Part shown: positions 24,778 through 34,262 of the stretch, piece after piece | Layout: every line of letters begins with the position of its first letter | Position numbering within the stretch: the first letter of the stretch is position 1 | Notes under the pieces: generated by a model | Database searches by the model: none | Told to the model about the DNA's origin: nothing | The model's input: only the letters and a program-made list of their open reading frames with translations | NCBI RefSeq assembly: GCF_002964975.1 | Contig: NZ_PSZM01000003.1 | Location: 1-64,000, forward strand | DNA from: Apibacter adventoris | Lineage (GTDB): Bacteria; Bacteroidota; Bacteroidia; Flavobacteriales; Weeksellaceae | Direction of reading: 5' to 3' | DNA: 64,000 nucleotides | Translations under genes and position numbers: made by a program

Positions 24778-25554
24778 TTATTCAGCTTTAATGTCATTTA
24801 CTATACTTGCATAAATAAACTCTCTATTCATTCTAGCAATATTTTCTAAGGAAATTCCTTTAGGACACTCTACTTCACAAGCCCCTGTATTAGTACAGTT
24901 TCCAAAACCTTCTTCATCCATTTTTCTTACCATATTTAATACACGGCGAGTAGCTTCTACCCTACCTTGTGGAAGCAAAGCAAACTGAGATACTTTAGCT
25001 GAAACAAATAGCATAGCTGAACCATTTTTACAGGTAGCCACACAAGCTCCACATCCTATACATGCTGCAGCAGCAAATGCTTTATCTGCTTTTTCTTTTT
25101 CAATTGGAATTGCATTCGCATCTATCGTATTACCTGAAGTATTGACAGATACAAACCCTCCCGCATGTTGAATTCTGTCGAAAGCAGTTCTGTCAACAAT
25201 TAAGTCTTTTATTACAGGAAATCCGGCAGATCTCCAAGGTTCAATTACAATAGTATCTCCATCGTTAAACATTCTCATATGTAACTGACAGGTTGTAATT
25301 CCCCTATCCGGTCCATGTGCTCTTCCGTTTATAAATAATGAACACATACCACAGATACCTTCTCTACAATCATGATCAAAAGCTACCGGTTCTTTATCAG
25401 AGTCTACTAATTGTTCATTTAGCATATCCAACATTTCTAAGAAAGAACTTTCTGTAGAAACGCCTTGTAATTTATATTCTTCAAATTTTCCTTTTTCAGT
25501 TTTACCTGCTTGTCTCCAAACTTTTAATGTTAAGTTTAATAATTTTCCTGCCAT
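24778..25554 (-). CDS. sdhB: Succinate dehydrogenase / fumarate reductase iron-sulfur subunit
   Basis: SdhB passes electrons from the flavin of SdhA to quinone through three iron-sulfur clusters on the cytoplasmic face of the inner membrane. The 258-residue protein has the [2Fe-2S] motif CREGICGMC at 63-71, the [4Fe-4S] motif [14 protein letters not shown] and the third-cluster cysteines in [15 protein letters not shown]. It is the last gene of the sdhC-sdhA-sdhB operon, 27 bp after sdhA, and is followed by a long hairpin. Gene order C-A-B and length are those of Bacteroidota. Confidence 0.95.
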   Translation of the reverse strand: MAGKLLNLTLKVWRQAGKTEKGKFEEYKLQGVSTESSFLEMLDMLNEQLVDSDKEPVAFDHDCREGICGMCSLFINGRAHGPDRGITTCQLHMRMFNDGDTIVIEPWRSAGFPVIKDLIVDRTAFDRIQHAGGFVSVNTSGNTIDANAIPIEKEKADKAFAAAACIGCGACVATCKNGSAMLFVSAKVSQFALLPQGRVEATRRVLNMVRKMDEEGFGNCTNTGACEVECPKGISLENIARMNREFIYASIVNDIKAE

Positions 25555-25581
25555 TTTATTTATATTTTTTTACAGGTTATT

Positions 25582-27597
25582 TTATTTATAATTTCTTGCT
25601 GCAATTTTAATATATTTATAATTCAACTCCTCTTTATGAAGAATTTCTTTATTTATATCCTCTCCATTATATTCCCAAGCAGCTACATATGAATATTTTT
25701 CATCATCACGAAGTGTTTCTCCTTCTTCTGTTTGATATTCTGTTCTGAAATGCCCTCCACATGATTCGTTCCTATTTAAGGCATCCATTGCCATTAATTG
25801 TCCTAATTCAAGAAAATCTGCTACTCTTCCTGCTTTTTCTAATTCTAGATTAATGGTTTTATCTGAACCCGGAACTTTTACATCTTTCCAAAACTCTTTT
25901 CGCAATTCTTCAATTTCAACAATTGCTTCTTTAAGACCTTTTTCATTTCTAGCCATACCCACTTTATTCCACATAATTTTACCTAATTGCTTATGAAAAT
26001 AGTCTACTGATTTAGTTCCTTTATTATTCAAGAAAAATTCTATTCTCTCTTTTACATGCTTTTCAGCTTCATCAAACTCCGGTGTATTCGTACTAATTTC
26101 TCCAGTTCTAATTTCATCAGCTAAATAATCTGCCATGGTATAAGGTAACACAAAATAACCGTCTGCTAAACCTTGCATCAATGCTGATGCTCCTAATCTG
26201 TTAGCCCCATGATCGGAAAAATTAGCTTCTCCTGCTACAAAACATCCTGGTATAGTACTCATTAAGTTATAATCTACCCAAATACCTCCCATAGTATAAT
26301 GCACAGCCGGGTAAATTTTCATAGGGGTTTCATAAGGATTATCACCTGTAATCTTTTCATACATGGTAAATAAGTTCCCATATTTAGCTTCAACTACCTT
26401 TTTCCCTAATTTTATAATCTCTTCTTCAGAAGGATTATGTATATCTAATTCGTTAACTTTTTCTTTTCCATATTTAACAAAAGAAGCTGAAAAATCAAGA
26501 TATACCCCCTCTCCTGTCGCATTGTTTTCAATTCCGTATCCTGCATCACATCTTTCTTTAGCTGCTCTTGATGCAACATCTCTTGGTACTAAATTTCCAA
26601 AAGCAGGATATCTTCTTTCTAAATAATAATCTCTATCTTCTTCTTTTATCTCTGTAGGTTTTAACTTTCCAGCTCTGATAGCTTCAGAATCTTCTTTTTT
26701 CTTTGGTACCCATATACGTCCGTCATTACGTAATGACTCTGACATTAGAGTTAATTTAGACTGTTGATCTCCATGAACTGGTATGCAAGTAGGGTGGATT
26801 TGTGTAAAACAAGGATTTGCAAATGCTGCTCCTTTTTTATGTATTTTCCAAACGGACGTACCGTTAGACCCCATAGCATTGGTGGACAAGAAAAATACAT
26901 TTCCATATCCTCCTGAAGCTATTACTACAGCATGAGCAGAGTGTCTTTCTATTTCACCGGTAACTAAATCCCTTGCAATAATTCCTCTTGCTTTTCCATC
27001 TATAATTACAATTTCCAACATTTCATGTCGGTTGTACATTTGAAGACGACCTTTACCGATCTGTCTATTCATAGCTGAATAAGCTCCTAATAATAATTGT
27101 TGTCCGGTTTGCCCTGCTGCATAAAAAGTTCTTTGTACCTGAGTTCCACCAAAAGAACGATTATCTAATAATCCTCCATATTCTCTCGCAAATGGAACAC
27201 CTTGAGCTACACACTGGTCTATAATTGCACCCGATACTTCTGATAATCTATATACATTAGCTTCTCGTGCTCGATAATCTCCTCCTTTAATAGTATCATA
27301 GAAAAGACGATATACACTATCGCCGTCATTTTGATAATTTTTTGCTGCGTTAATTCCTCCTTGTGCAGCAATTGAATGCGCACGTCTTGGAGAATCTTGA
27401 TAACAAAAGGCTTTTACTTTATACCCCATTTCTGCTAAAGAAGCTGCAGCTGAGCCTCCTGCTAATCCTGTTCCTATAACAATTACATCTATTTTACCAC
27501 GATTATTGGGAGCAACTAAACGCATGTGGTCTTTATGATTTTTCCACTTTTCATGGATATCTCCTTCTGGAATTCTTGGATCTAATTTTATACTCAT
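25582..27597 (-). CDS. sdhA: Succinate dehydrogenase / fumarate reductase flavoprotein subunit
   Basis: This is the catalytic subunit, interconverting succinate and fumarate with covalently bound FAD. In the 671 residues the FAD-binding [20 protein letters not shown] starts at residue 42. [14 protein letters not shown] contains the histidine that links FAD. The active-site region includes [10 protein letters not shown] and [40 protein letters not shown] is the second FAD motif. The C-terminal cap is normal ([15 protein letters not shown]). It lies 30 bp after sdhC and 27 bp before sdhB. Confidence 0.96.
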   Translation of the reverse strand: MSIKLDPRIPEGDIHEKWKNHKDHMRLVAPNNRGKIDVIVIGTGLAGGSAAASLAEMGYKVKAFCYQDSPRRAHSIAAQGGINAAKNYQNDGDSVYRLFYDTIKGGDYRAREANVYRLSEVSGAIIDQCVAQGVPFAREYGGLLDNRSFGGTQVQRTFYAAGQTGQQLLLGAYSAMNRQIGKGRLQMYNRHEMLEIVIIDGKARGIIARDLVTGEIERHSAHAVVIASGGYGNVFFLSTNAMGSNGTSVWKIHKKGAAFANPCFTQIHPTCIPVHGDQQSKLTLMSESLRNDGRIWVPKKKEDSEAIRAGKLKPTEIKEEDRDYYLERRYPAFGNLVPRDVASRAAKERCDAGYGIENNATGEGVYLDFSASFVKYGKEKVNELDIHNPSEEEIIKLGKKVVEAKYGNLFTMYEKITGDNPYETPMKIYPAVHYTMGGIWVDYNLMSTIPGCFVAGEANFSDHGANRLGASALMQGLADGYFVLPYTMADYLADEIRTGEISTNTPEFDEAEKHVKERIEFFLNNKGTKSVDYFHKQLGKIMWNKVGMARNEKGLKEAIVEIEELRKEFWKDVKVPGSDKTINLELEKAGRVADFLELGQLMAMDALNRNESCGGHFRTEYQTEEGETLRDDEKYSYVAAWEYNGEDINKEILHKEELNYKYIKIAARNYK

Positions 27598-27627
27598 AAT
27601 CGAACTTTCTTAATATTAATAAAACTA

Positions 27628-28314
27628 CTAAATTAAACTATTGCCTTTTAAGTAAAAATAAATTGCTATTGAGGCAAATCCGATAGCAATAAATATAAAG
27701 TAGGCTTTTCCTACTATTTTTATAACTGGAGTATAAATACTATGATTAACTCCTACTGATTGAAAAGATGATGCAAAACCATGACTTAAGTGTAATCCTA
27801 AAAATATAAAAGCTACCACATAGATTAATGTATATATAGGACTTTTAAAAAGTTCTGTAACCAATAAATAATCATCTTCTACACTTCCAAACTTAATCGG
27901 TAAAAAATAATTATATAAGTGTAACACCAAAAAAACCAGAATTAATAATCCGGTATATATCATGGTTCTTGAATTAAATGGTGTATTAGCGGAAAATTGA
28001 TTAATTGCGTATCTTTCTTTTCCTCTAGCTTTTAAATTTTTACGGGTTAACACAATTCCTAAAATAATGTGATAAATAAAACCGAAAGCTAAAACAAACT
28101 GCATAATCTGAATTAACGGATTAGTAGCCATAAAGTGTGAAGCTTGGTTAAATATCACTTCTTCTTTAGGTAATAAAGTTCCCTCACTATCTGTATTACC
28201 GGCAAATAATGTTAAATTAAGTCCTAAATGCACCAATAAGAAAATCATGAGAAAAAAACCTGTCAAAGCCATCATAAATTTCCTTCCAATCGAGGAAGAG
28301 TAAAATCGAGTCAT
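27628..28314 (-). CDS. sdhC: Succinate dehydrogenase cytochrome b subunit
   Basis: This 228-residue integral membrane protein anchors SdhAB and binds heme b and quinone. Five membrane helices are visible, among them FMMALTGFFLMIFLLVHLGL, PLIQIMQFVLAFGFIYHIIL, MIYTGLLILVFLVLHLYNYF and LIYVVAFIFLGLHLSHGFAS. Histidines in LVHLG, YHIILG, LHLYNY and LHLSHG are candidate heme ligands. Bacteroidota use a single large subunit instead of separate SdhC and SdhD; the size agrees. It is the first gene of the operon, with a TAAATTTG element 27 bp before its start. Confidence 0.93.
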   Translation of the reverse strand: MTRFYSSSIGRKFMMALTGFFLMIFLLVHLGLNLTLFAGNTDSEGTLLPKEEVIFNQASHFMATNPLIQIMQFVLAFGFIYHIILGIVLTRKNLKARGKERYAINQFSANTPFNSRTMIYTGLLILVFLVLHLYNYFLPIKFGSVEDDYLLVTELFKSPIYTLIYVVAFIFLGLHLSHGFASSFQSVGVNHSIYTPVIKIVGKAYFIFIAIGFASIAIYFYLKGNSLI

Positions 28315-28340
28315 ATTATTTCAATATTTTAATTTGATAG

Positions 28341-28348
28341 CAAATTTA
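28341..28348 (-). promoter_or_regulatory. -7 promoter element of sdhCAB
   Basis: TAAATTTG on the minus strand, 26 bp upstream of the sdhC ATG. Confidence 0.6.
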
Positions 28349-28508
28349 AAAAAATACAGAGGTTCATGTGTATGACAAATGTCAGATTTACTACTTTTAG
28401 ACTATTTCTAAATAATTTAATTATTATTTTAGACCTACTATATGTAAAAAATATAAAAACTGTATCTATTTAAAGAAACAGTTTTTATAAATAATTTTAA
28501 TTAAAATT

Positions 28509-29357
28509 TTATTGAGGTGGGATTCTAAACACAACCGGAAATCTAAATATAGATCTAACAGTTTTACCGTTCACCATGGCAGGCTTCCATTTTTTAGTTT
28601 GTTTAATAACCCTTACGGCTTCCGCTCCACATCCATCACCAATATCTTTAACAATACTAACTTGGGAAACAGAACCATCTTTTTCTACCACAAATTTTAT
28701 CATTACACGTCCCTCAGTATTCCTATCTATAGCTCTTGAAGGATACTCTATTCTACTGGCAACAAATTTCCGTAAAGATTCAATTCCACCGGGATATTGA
28801 GCTTCCTGTTCAACATCTCCGTCAAAAATTCTATTATCATTAACAGGTGGGGTTACCGGAGGAGGAATAGACGCCGCTGGAACATCATTTTGCTTACCAT
28901 GAGCAATAGCTGCATCACCTGTTCCTTTACCGTCTTTATTTTCTAATCCAAGAGCTTTATCTTTTGTTTCCTGTACTTGAGGAACGGTTTCTTCTTTTAC
29001 TACAACTTTCTTAGGTTCCGGCATTACCATCTTAACTTGAGCCACTTCATCCTGCTGTGGAGGAGGTGGAGCTTTAGGTTCTTCCGGCTTTATTTCTACC
29101 ACATCATCTTTTTCATCAGGAGGATTTAAATCACTTAAATTTACTTTTACTGCTTCTTTAGATTTTTCATTCGATTCTGCTTCCTTTCTATTATAAACGT
29201 ATAATAGCAATATGAACAAAATAAAAATGGCTGCTCCTATAAAAAAAGCTTTAGTAAGATAGCCTTTTTCATTATTTCTCAGTCTGTAAGCTCCGTAATT
29301 TCTATTTTTATGTTCAAATATTATATCGTCTAATGACTGTAAATGCTTATCTGACAT
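28509..29357 (-). CDS. tonB: TonB-family energy transducer
   Basis: TonB couples the proton motive force harvested by ExbB/ExbD to outer-membrane receptors. The 282 residues show a cytoplasmic head (DKHLQSLDDIIFEHKNRNYG AYRLR region), one membrane segment at about 33-52 (AFFIGAAIFILFILLLYVY), a Pro/Glu-rich spacer (KPEEPKAPPPPQQDEVAQVK) and a C-terminal TonB domain with YPSRAIDRNTEGRVMIKFVV and RVIKQTKKWKPAMVNGKTV. It is the last gene of the exbB-exbD-exbD-tonB set; the gap to the upstream exbD is 17 bp. Confidence 0.9.
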   Translation of the reverse strand: MSDKHLQSLDDIIFEHKNRNYGAYRLRNNEKGYLTKAFFIGAAIFILFILLLYVYNRKEAESNEKSKEAVKVNLSDLNPPDEKDDVVEIKPEEPKAPPPPQQDEVAQVKMVMPEPKKVVVKEETVPQVQETKDKALGLENKDGKGTGDAAIAHGKQNDVPAASIPPPVTPPVNDNRIFDGDVEQEAQYPGGIESLRKFVASRIEYPSRAIDRNTEGRVMIKFVVEKDGSVSQVSIVKDIGDGCGAEAVRVIKQTKKWKPAMVNGKTVRSIFRFPVVFRIPPQ

Positions 29358-29374
29358 TTCATTACTTTTTATAG

Positions 29375-29914
29375 TTAATTTTTAACTTTCTCAATATACA
29401 CAGATTTTTCTGTTGAAGAAAGATCTTTAATTCCGTATCTAGTAGAATTCGTTATTTCCATCTCATCCAAAATATCAACTAGATTTTTATAATTAGAGTC
29501 ATCCGTAGGTTTAATAATTATAGTAAACTTATCCGGATCTGCCTCTTTCTGAGCTCTCAATATTTCTTTTCTTATTCCTTCTTTTGAATAATTAGTTTCT
29601 ATTAAATTTGAAGGACTTAAATCTTTAAGTTCTTGTTGATGCCAAAAAACTTTATCTTTTTTTCCTAGAATTATAGTAAACGAATTTTTAATTTTAATTT
29701 CAGGAATATCTTTTGGGGGAATTTCTACCTTGGGTGGCATATTTAAATGCATAATATTGGGCTTACTAAAAGTGGTTGTAAACATGAAGAATGTTATAAG
29801 TAAGAAACCTAAATCACACATGGGAGCCATGTCTACATTAATACTCATTTTTTTAGATCTTACTTTCCCTCCGCCTTTACCTTTACCACTACTTGTGTCT
29901 ACGCCTGCTGACAT
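29375..29914 (-). CDS. exbD: ExbD-family biopolymer transport protein (second copy)
   Basis: This 179-residue inner-membrane protein forms the proton channel with ExbB. The N-terminus is basic and glycine-rich (SSGKGKGGGKVRSKKMSINV), followed by DMAPMCDLGFLLITFFMFTT, the membrane helix carrying the conserved channel Asp. A periplasmic domain follows (NSFTIILGKKDKVFWHQQEL). Bacteroidota often have two ExbD proteins per Ton complex; this copy and the next share the DMxPMxDL motif but little else, so they are not a recent duplication. Confidence 0.9.
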   Translation of the reverse strand: MSAGVDTSSGKGKGGGKVRSKKMSINVDMAPMCDLGFLLITFFMFTTTFSKPNIMHLNMPPKVEIPPKDIPEIKIKNSFTIILGKKDKVFWHQQELKDLSPSNLIETNYSKEGIRKEILRAQKEADPDKFTIIIKPTDDSNYKNLVDILDEMEITNSTRYGIKDLSSTEKSVYIEKVKN

Positions 29915-29940
29915 TTTATTAATTTTTAGTTAACATTAAT

Positions 29941-30552
29941 TTATTCTGGTTTACTTTCTGAAGCAGTAATCAATTGAAATTTATTCATATTCTTATCTTG
30001 TAAACGATTCATCAAATTTTTAAATTTAGGATATTGGGTTTTTACGTCACCTCTTATACCTAAATCTAAAGAATCATTTGAATCTTTCGCAATCTTTCTA
30101 GCTTCAAAAACCCAATCAGTAATTTGCGGATTCAAGCTATCTCCGGGAATTCCCGGAACATTCATTCTTTCTCTGACATTTTCAGGAGCATTTAAATATT
30201 CCTTTAAGTTTTGAATAGGTACGCCAAAATCATTGATTTTCTTAAACTCATTTTTCTCTTTTTGGGTAAATTTAATGTTATATTTTTTTCCTATAGCTTC
30301 TAATAAAGGAATTCTATATTTTTCTTCATCCATAGAAAAATAATATTTCCCATCTTTTGTCATAGATATTCTCATAACTCCATGATCTTTTATTTTGATC
30401 TGTGATATGGAAGATGGAGGATCAATGGTTACGGTTTCTTTAGTTTTAAATTGAGTTGTCAATATAAAGAAAGTCAGTAATAACCACGCCAAATCACTCA
30501 TTGGCGTCATGTCTATATGTATACCTTGTCTCTTTGGTTTTACTCTTGCCAT
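29941..30552 (-). CDS. exbD: ExbD-family biopolymer transport protein (first copy)
   Basis: This is a 203-residue partner of ExbB. The helix IDMTPMSDLAWLLLTFFILT near residue 13 contains the channel aspartate. The periplasmic part is longer than usual for ExbD, with an insert around KEYLNAPENVRERMNVPGIP, and ends in VFEARKIAKDSNDSLDLGIR then a ferredoxin-like fold. It lies between exbB (79 bp upstream) and the second exbD (26 bp downstream), all in one direction. Confidence 0.9.
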   Translation of the reverse strand: MARVKPKRQGIHIDMTPMSDLAWLLLTFFILTTQFKTKETVTIDPPSSISQIKIKDHGVMRISMTKDGKYYFSMDEEKYRIPLLEAIGKKYNIKFTQKEKNEFKKINDFGVPIQNLKEYLNAPENVRERMNVPGIPGDSLNPQITDWVFEARKIAKDSNDSLDLGIRGDVKTQYPKFKNLMNRLQDKNMNKFQLITASESKPE

Positions 30553-30631
30553 TTTTTTATTATTTATTTATAAATAATTTTAAATATTAATAATATGTTT
30601 CTTAATTGTATTAAGAAATTATTATTTATTA

Positions 30632-31447
30632 TTAATGGTGAGAAGCAAAAGACTGTTGTATACTTAAACCTACTTCATCAATTTTAAAGGTTAATGTATC
30701 TATCTTAGAGGTAAAGAAATTATACATAATAATTGCTAAAGCTGAGGTACCAATTCCTAAAGCTGTGTTTACAAGAGCTTCTGAAATACCTACAGATAAT
30801 GCAGCTGCATCTGGTGATCCACCGCCATCTCCTAAAGCAAAGAAAGCTTTAATCATCCCGATTACTGTTCCCATCAAAGCTACTAATGTACCTATTGAAG
30901 CAATAGTTGCTAAAATAGTCATGTTTTTTTCTAACATAGGCATTTCTAGAGTTGTAGCTTCTTCTATCGTTTTATTTAAAGATGCTAATTTTTGTTCTTT
31001 ATTTAAAGTGGTATCATTAGCTAATGCTTTATAAGAAATTAGCCCTTCTTTTACCACGTTTCCTATAGATCCTTTCTGTTTATCACACAAAGAAATAGCA
31101 TCGTTTATTTGGTTTTTATCTAATAATTTTCTAATTTCGTTTACAAACCTGGTCAAACTTCCGGTACCTTCTGCTTTTCCAATAATAAAAAATCTTTCTA
31201 TTGAAAATACTAAAACCATTAATACAAAAGAAATTAGAATAGGAACAATAATTCCTCCTTTATGAATAATACCCATAAAATTTGATGGTTTTCCATCTAC
31301 TGTTTCTCCTTGAAAGTTCCCTTTTGCTCCAAAGAAAAAGATATATATTAATATACCTAGAGCTATTAAAATTAAAATTGTTATAAACGGATTTAAGCCT
31401 CCAGTTTTTCTAGCTGAATTTGTTTGAGTTAATTGTTGTTTTTCCAT
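30632..31447 (-). CDS. exbB: MotA/TolQ/ExbB proton channel family protein
   Basis: ExbB forms the pentameric proton channel that powers TonB. The 271 residues contain an extra N-terminal helix (FITILILIALGILIYIFFFG), then the canonical three helices: IIVPILISFVLMVLVFSIER, MTILATIASIGTLVALMGTV and GISEALVNTALGIGTSALAI. The sequence PMLEKNMTILATIASIGTLV with LMGTVIGMI is the family signature. It is the first gene of the exbB-exbD-exbD-tonB group. The 190-bp gap upstream should hold the promoter, though no perfect element was found. Confidence 0.92.
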   Translation of the reverse strand: MEKQQLTQTNSARKTGGLNPFITILILIALGILIYIFFFGAKGNFQGETVDGKPSNFMGIIHKGGIIVPILISFVLMVLVFSIERFFIIGKAEGTGSLTRFVNEIRKLLDKNQINDAISLCDKQKGSIGNVVKEGLISYKALANDTTLNKEQKLASLNKTIEEATTLEMPMLEKNMTILATIASIGTLVALMGTVIGMIKAFFALGDGGGSPDAAALSVGISEALVNTALGIGTSALAIIMYNFFTSKIDTLTFKIDEVGLSIQQSFASHH

Positions 31448-31640
31448 TTGATATAAAATTAAATTTTTGAATATTTTTCTTCTTATTTATTAATTATATT
31501 AATTTGCATTCTTTTATTTGGCTTCCTCTAAAAAACAAAAACGTTAACCTTTTTTTAACTTCAAGATTTATGCCAAGACTTACGAAATAGCCTTTTATTC
31601 CCATAAGGATAAATATAAAATATAACTAAATTGTTTTTTT

Positions 31641-32102
31641 TTATATTCTTACTGGTTTTGGCACTAAAATTTCATAATGTCCTTTGTATTTCATAATTTC
31701 TCTAACAATACTTGAACTTATAAAAGATTTTCCTGAGGAAGTTAAAAAAAACACTGTCTCTAAATTTTTATTTGCTAAGGTTCTATTGGTATGAGCTATT
31801 GCTTTTTCAAATTCAAAATCTGCAGGATTTCTAAGTCCTCTAATTATATATTGAGCTTTTTTTTCAAAACAATAATCGATGGTCAATCCTTCAAAATGAT
31901 CCACTTCTATATGGGGAAAATGCTCTACAGTTTCTTGTATCCATTGCATCCTTTTTTCTAATGGAAACATATATTCTTTATTTGAGTTATTTCCTATTGC
32001 TACGATAATTTTATCAAATAATGGTACTGCTCTTTCTATTATATCAAAATGCCCCAATGTTATAGGATCAAATGAGCCTGGAAACACAGCAATTTTTTCC
32101 AT
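31641..32102 (-). CDS. coaD: Phosphopantetheine adenylyltransferase
   Basis: CoaD adenylates 4'-phosphopantetheine to dephospho-CoA, the penultimate step of coenzyme A synthesis. The 153 residues are normal length. Motifs: AVFPGSFDPITLGHFDIIER with the nucleotidyl-transferase (T/H)xGH, the substrate-binding YIIRGLRNPADFEFEKAIAH, and the end FISSSIVREIMKYKG, equivalent to the ISSTxVRE motif. It lies 22 bp after ddl, so the two are probably one transcript. Confidence 0.95.
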   Translation of the reverse strand: MEKIAVFPGSFDPITLGHFDIIERAVPLFDKIIVAIGNNSNKEYMFPLEKRMQWIQETVEHFPHIEVDHFEGLTIDYCFEKKAQYIIRGLRNPADFEFEKAIAHTNRTLANKNLETVFFLTSSGKSFISSSIVREIMKYKGHYEILVPKPVRI

Positions 32103-32124
32103 ATATATAATTTAATTTTCAAAT

Positions 32125-33105
32125 TTATTTATTAAATCTATGCAAAGCCAAGTTTATTTCATTATCCAATAAGTCAGAAAAATTATATCCAGCCTCTTTC
32201 ACTTGTTGAGGGAATATACTTGCAGGAGAACAGCCAGGTGTTGTATTTATTTCTAAAAAATATGGAATTTCGTTTACTATTATAAAATCTAATCTTGAAA
32301 ATCCTGTCATATTTAATAATGTATAAATACGAGCTGCCATTTCCTTTATATTTTTATTTTCTTGACTGCTTAGCTTAGCAGGAGTTATTTCTTCAGATGC
32401 TCCTAAATATTTAGCCTCATAATCAAAAAATTCATTTTTTGAAATAATTTCGGTGGTATTGATTACCAATACCTTTCCTTGATAGTTTATAACTCCTACT
32501 TGAACTTCTTTTCCATTCAAGTAACTTTCTATTAATATTGAACTATCTTCTTCAAAGGCTTTTTGAACTGCAGGTAAAAAATCTTCAATGTTTTTTACTT
32601 TAGATACCCCTAAACTTGATCCCGATTGATTGGGTTTGACAAAACATGGTAATTGTAACTTGTCAACTATTTCTGTCGGATTTATATTTTCTCCTTTGTT
32701 TATATAAATGGAGGAAGCCATGGGTATATTATATTTTTTTAAAACAGAAAGTGTGTCTTTCTTATTAAAAGTTAGGGCTGAATTATAAAATGAACAGCCT
32801 GAATACGGAATTTCTAATAATTGCCAATAAGCTTGCATTAAACCATCTTCTCCCGGAGTGCCATGTATTGTATTTAACAAAACATCAAAATGAATTTTAC
32901 TTCCATTTAAATTAAAACTAAAATCACCTCTGTCTATAGGATATAATGTGTTTTCAATAGAGACCCCCCACCCTTCTTTTAATATAATTACTTTAAATAC
33001 TTCATATTTCAATTTATCAATCTGACTATAAAAATATTCTCCACTTTTCAGTGAAACATTACTCTCATCGGAGTATCCCCCCATTACAATTCCGACTTTC
33101 AACAT
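32125..33105 (-). CDS. ddl: D-alanine-D-alanine ligase
   Basis: Ddl joins two D-alanines with ATP for peptidoglycan precursor synthesis. The 326 residues are an ATP-grasp fold: the start VGIVMGGYSDESNVSLKSGE, the HGTPGEDGLMQAYWQLLEIP segment, the ATP loop CFVKPNQSGSSLGVSKVKN, and the metal/catalytic end RLDFIIVNEIPYFLEINTTP followed by CSPASIFPQ. The gene is followed by coaD and is divergent from the PASTA-domain gene at 33271, another cell-wall-linked gene. Confidence 0.95.
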   Translation of the reverse strand: MLKVGIVMGGYSDESNVSLKSGEYFYSQIDKLKYEVFKVIILKEGWGVSIENTLYPIDRGDFSFNLNGSKIHFDVLLNTIHGTPGEDGLMQAYWQLLEIPYSGCSFYNSALTFNKKDTLSVLKKYNIPMASSIYINKGENINPTEIVDKLQLPCFVKPNQSGSSLGVSKVKNIEDFLPAVQKAFEEDSSILIESYLNGKEVQVGVINYQGKVLVINTTEIISKNEFFDYEAKYLGASEEITPAKLSSQENKNIKEMAARIYTLLNMTGFSRLDFIIVNEIPYFLEINTTPGCSPASIFPQQVKEAGYNFSDLLDNEINLALHRFNK

Positions 33106-33194
33106 AAGAATTTATTATATTATTAAAAAATAGATTTATTTAAAATTATTGTATAATCAAATAATGTGATGAATCATTATTTTCTATTGCTACA

Positions 33195-33202
33195 CAAAAT
33201 TA
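33195..33202 (-). promoter_or_regulatory. Candidate -7 promoter element of ddl-coaD
   Basis: TAATTTTG on the minus strand fits TAnnTTTG, about 90 bp upstream of the ddl start and back to back with the plus-strand element at 33246. Confidence 0.4.
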
Positions 33203-33245
33203 AACATATTTTTAACTATTAAACCATATTATTTTTATTTATTTA

Positions 33246-33253
33246 TATATTTG
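33246..33253 (+). promoter_or_regulatory. -7 promoter element of the PASTA gene
   Basis: TATATTTG, 17 bp upstream of the ATG at 33271. Confidence 0.6.
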
Positions 33254-33270
33254 CTTAGTAAAAAGCATAT

Positions 33271-34257
33271 ATGAAAATATTAAAATTCATAATTTCCTGG
33301 CAATTCTGGGTTAGTGTTATAATAGTTATCGCCATTTCATTTGTACTATTACAAGGTACTTTTCTTTGGTTGAATGCATATACTAATCATGGAGTTCAAG
33401 TAGAAGTTCCTAATTTAAGCAACCTTAATTTAGAACAAGCTATAGTCAAACTCGATGAAAGTAATTTGGAATATGAAATTGATACTTCAAAATATGATCC
33501 TAAATATAAACCATACCAAATATTAGATATATATCCATTAGTAGGCTCTAATGTTAAGAAAGGAAGACGTATTTTTATCCGAGCAAATGCAAAAACTTGG
33601 AAACCTGTAGTAGTTCCCAATATAATAGGCAAATACAAATATCTAGCTTTCAGTCAATTAGATTTAGTTGGTTTAAAAGTTTCCGATACTATCTATGAGC
33701 CTAATTTAGCTGTAAATACAGTTATAAAAATTTTATATAAAGGAAAAGAAGTTCAACCGGGCGTAACTTTACCCAGGTTTTCTCCTTTAACTATAGTTTT
33801 AGCAAAGGGGTTGGCTAAAAATGTTTCTGTGCCTAGTTTTATTGGTTTGGATGAAACAACAGCAAAAGGAATGATTACTGAAAATTTATTTTCGGTAGGT
33901 TCTATAATTTACGATGATCCTGAAGATAAAGGCAATGCCCGAGTTTATTATCAGGTTCCTGTACCTTCTTCCACATATGACCAAGGTCAGGCAATAGATC
34001 TATACTTAAGTTCTAAACCTCTTGAAAAATTAAAAGATAAAATTAGAAATTTAGATCAAACATTTAATAGACGCTTTATTAATGATTCTGATTCTTTAAA
34101 TTTAAGTAGCCCCGTTAATGAATTTGAAAATAGTCCTTCCACTCATAATAATACAACTAATACTCATAATTCCGAAACCAATACTTCTCCTCCTCCCCCT
34201 AAAACAAATACATCTAGAGAAGAACATAGAAGACCCAACCGAGTTATTATAGAGTAA
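33271..34257 (+). CDS. PASTA-domain membrane protein
   Basis: This 328-residue protein has one N-terminal membrane helix (WQFWVSVIIVIAISFVLL, about 10-27) and three PASTA repeats in the periplasm: VEVPNLSNLNLEQAIVKLDE, VVVPNIIGKYKYLAFSQLDL and VSVPSFIGLDETTAKGMITE. The C-terminal ~70 residues are low-complexity Ser/Thr/Asn/Pro. PASTA repeats bind peptidoglycan or muropeptides; here there is no kinase or transpeptidase domain. Its position between ddl and the pseudouridine synthase is conserved in Flavobacteriia. It ends 5 bp before the next gene. Confidence 0.88.
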   Translation: MKILKFIISWQFWVSVIIVIAISFVLLQGTFLWLNAYTNHGVQVEVPNLSNLNLEQAIVKLDESNLEYEIDTSKYDPKYKPYQILDIYPLVGSNVKKGRRIFIRANAKTWKPVVVPNIIGKYKYLAFSQLDLVGLKVSDTIYEPNLAVNTVIKILYKGKEVQPGVTLPRFSPLTIVLAKGLAKNVSVPSFIGLDETTAKGMITENLFSVGSIIYDDPEDKGNARVYYQVPVPSSTYDQGQAIDLYLSSKPLEKLKDKIRNLDQTFNRRFINDSDSLNLSSPVNEFENSPSTHNNTTNTHNSETNTSPPPPKTNTSREEHRRPNRVIIE

Positions 34258-34262
34258 TAAAT

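Noticed and set aside
27628-28314. Missing sdhD subunit
   Set aside because: A single five-helix cytochrome b subunit is normal for Bacteroidota.
29375-30552. Recent duplication of exbD
   Set aside because: The two proteins share only the helix motif; paired exbD genes are common in this phylum.
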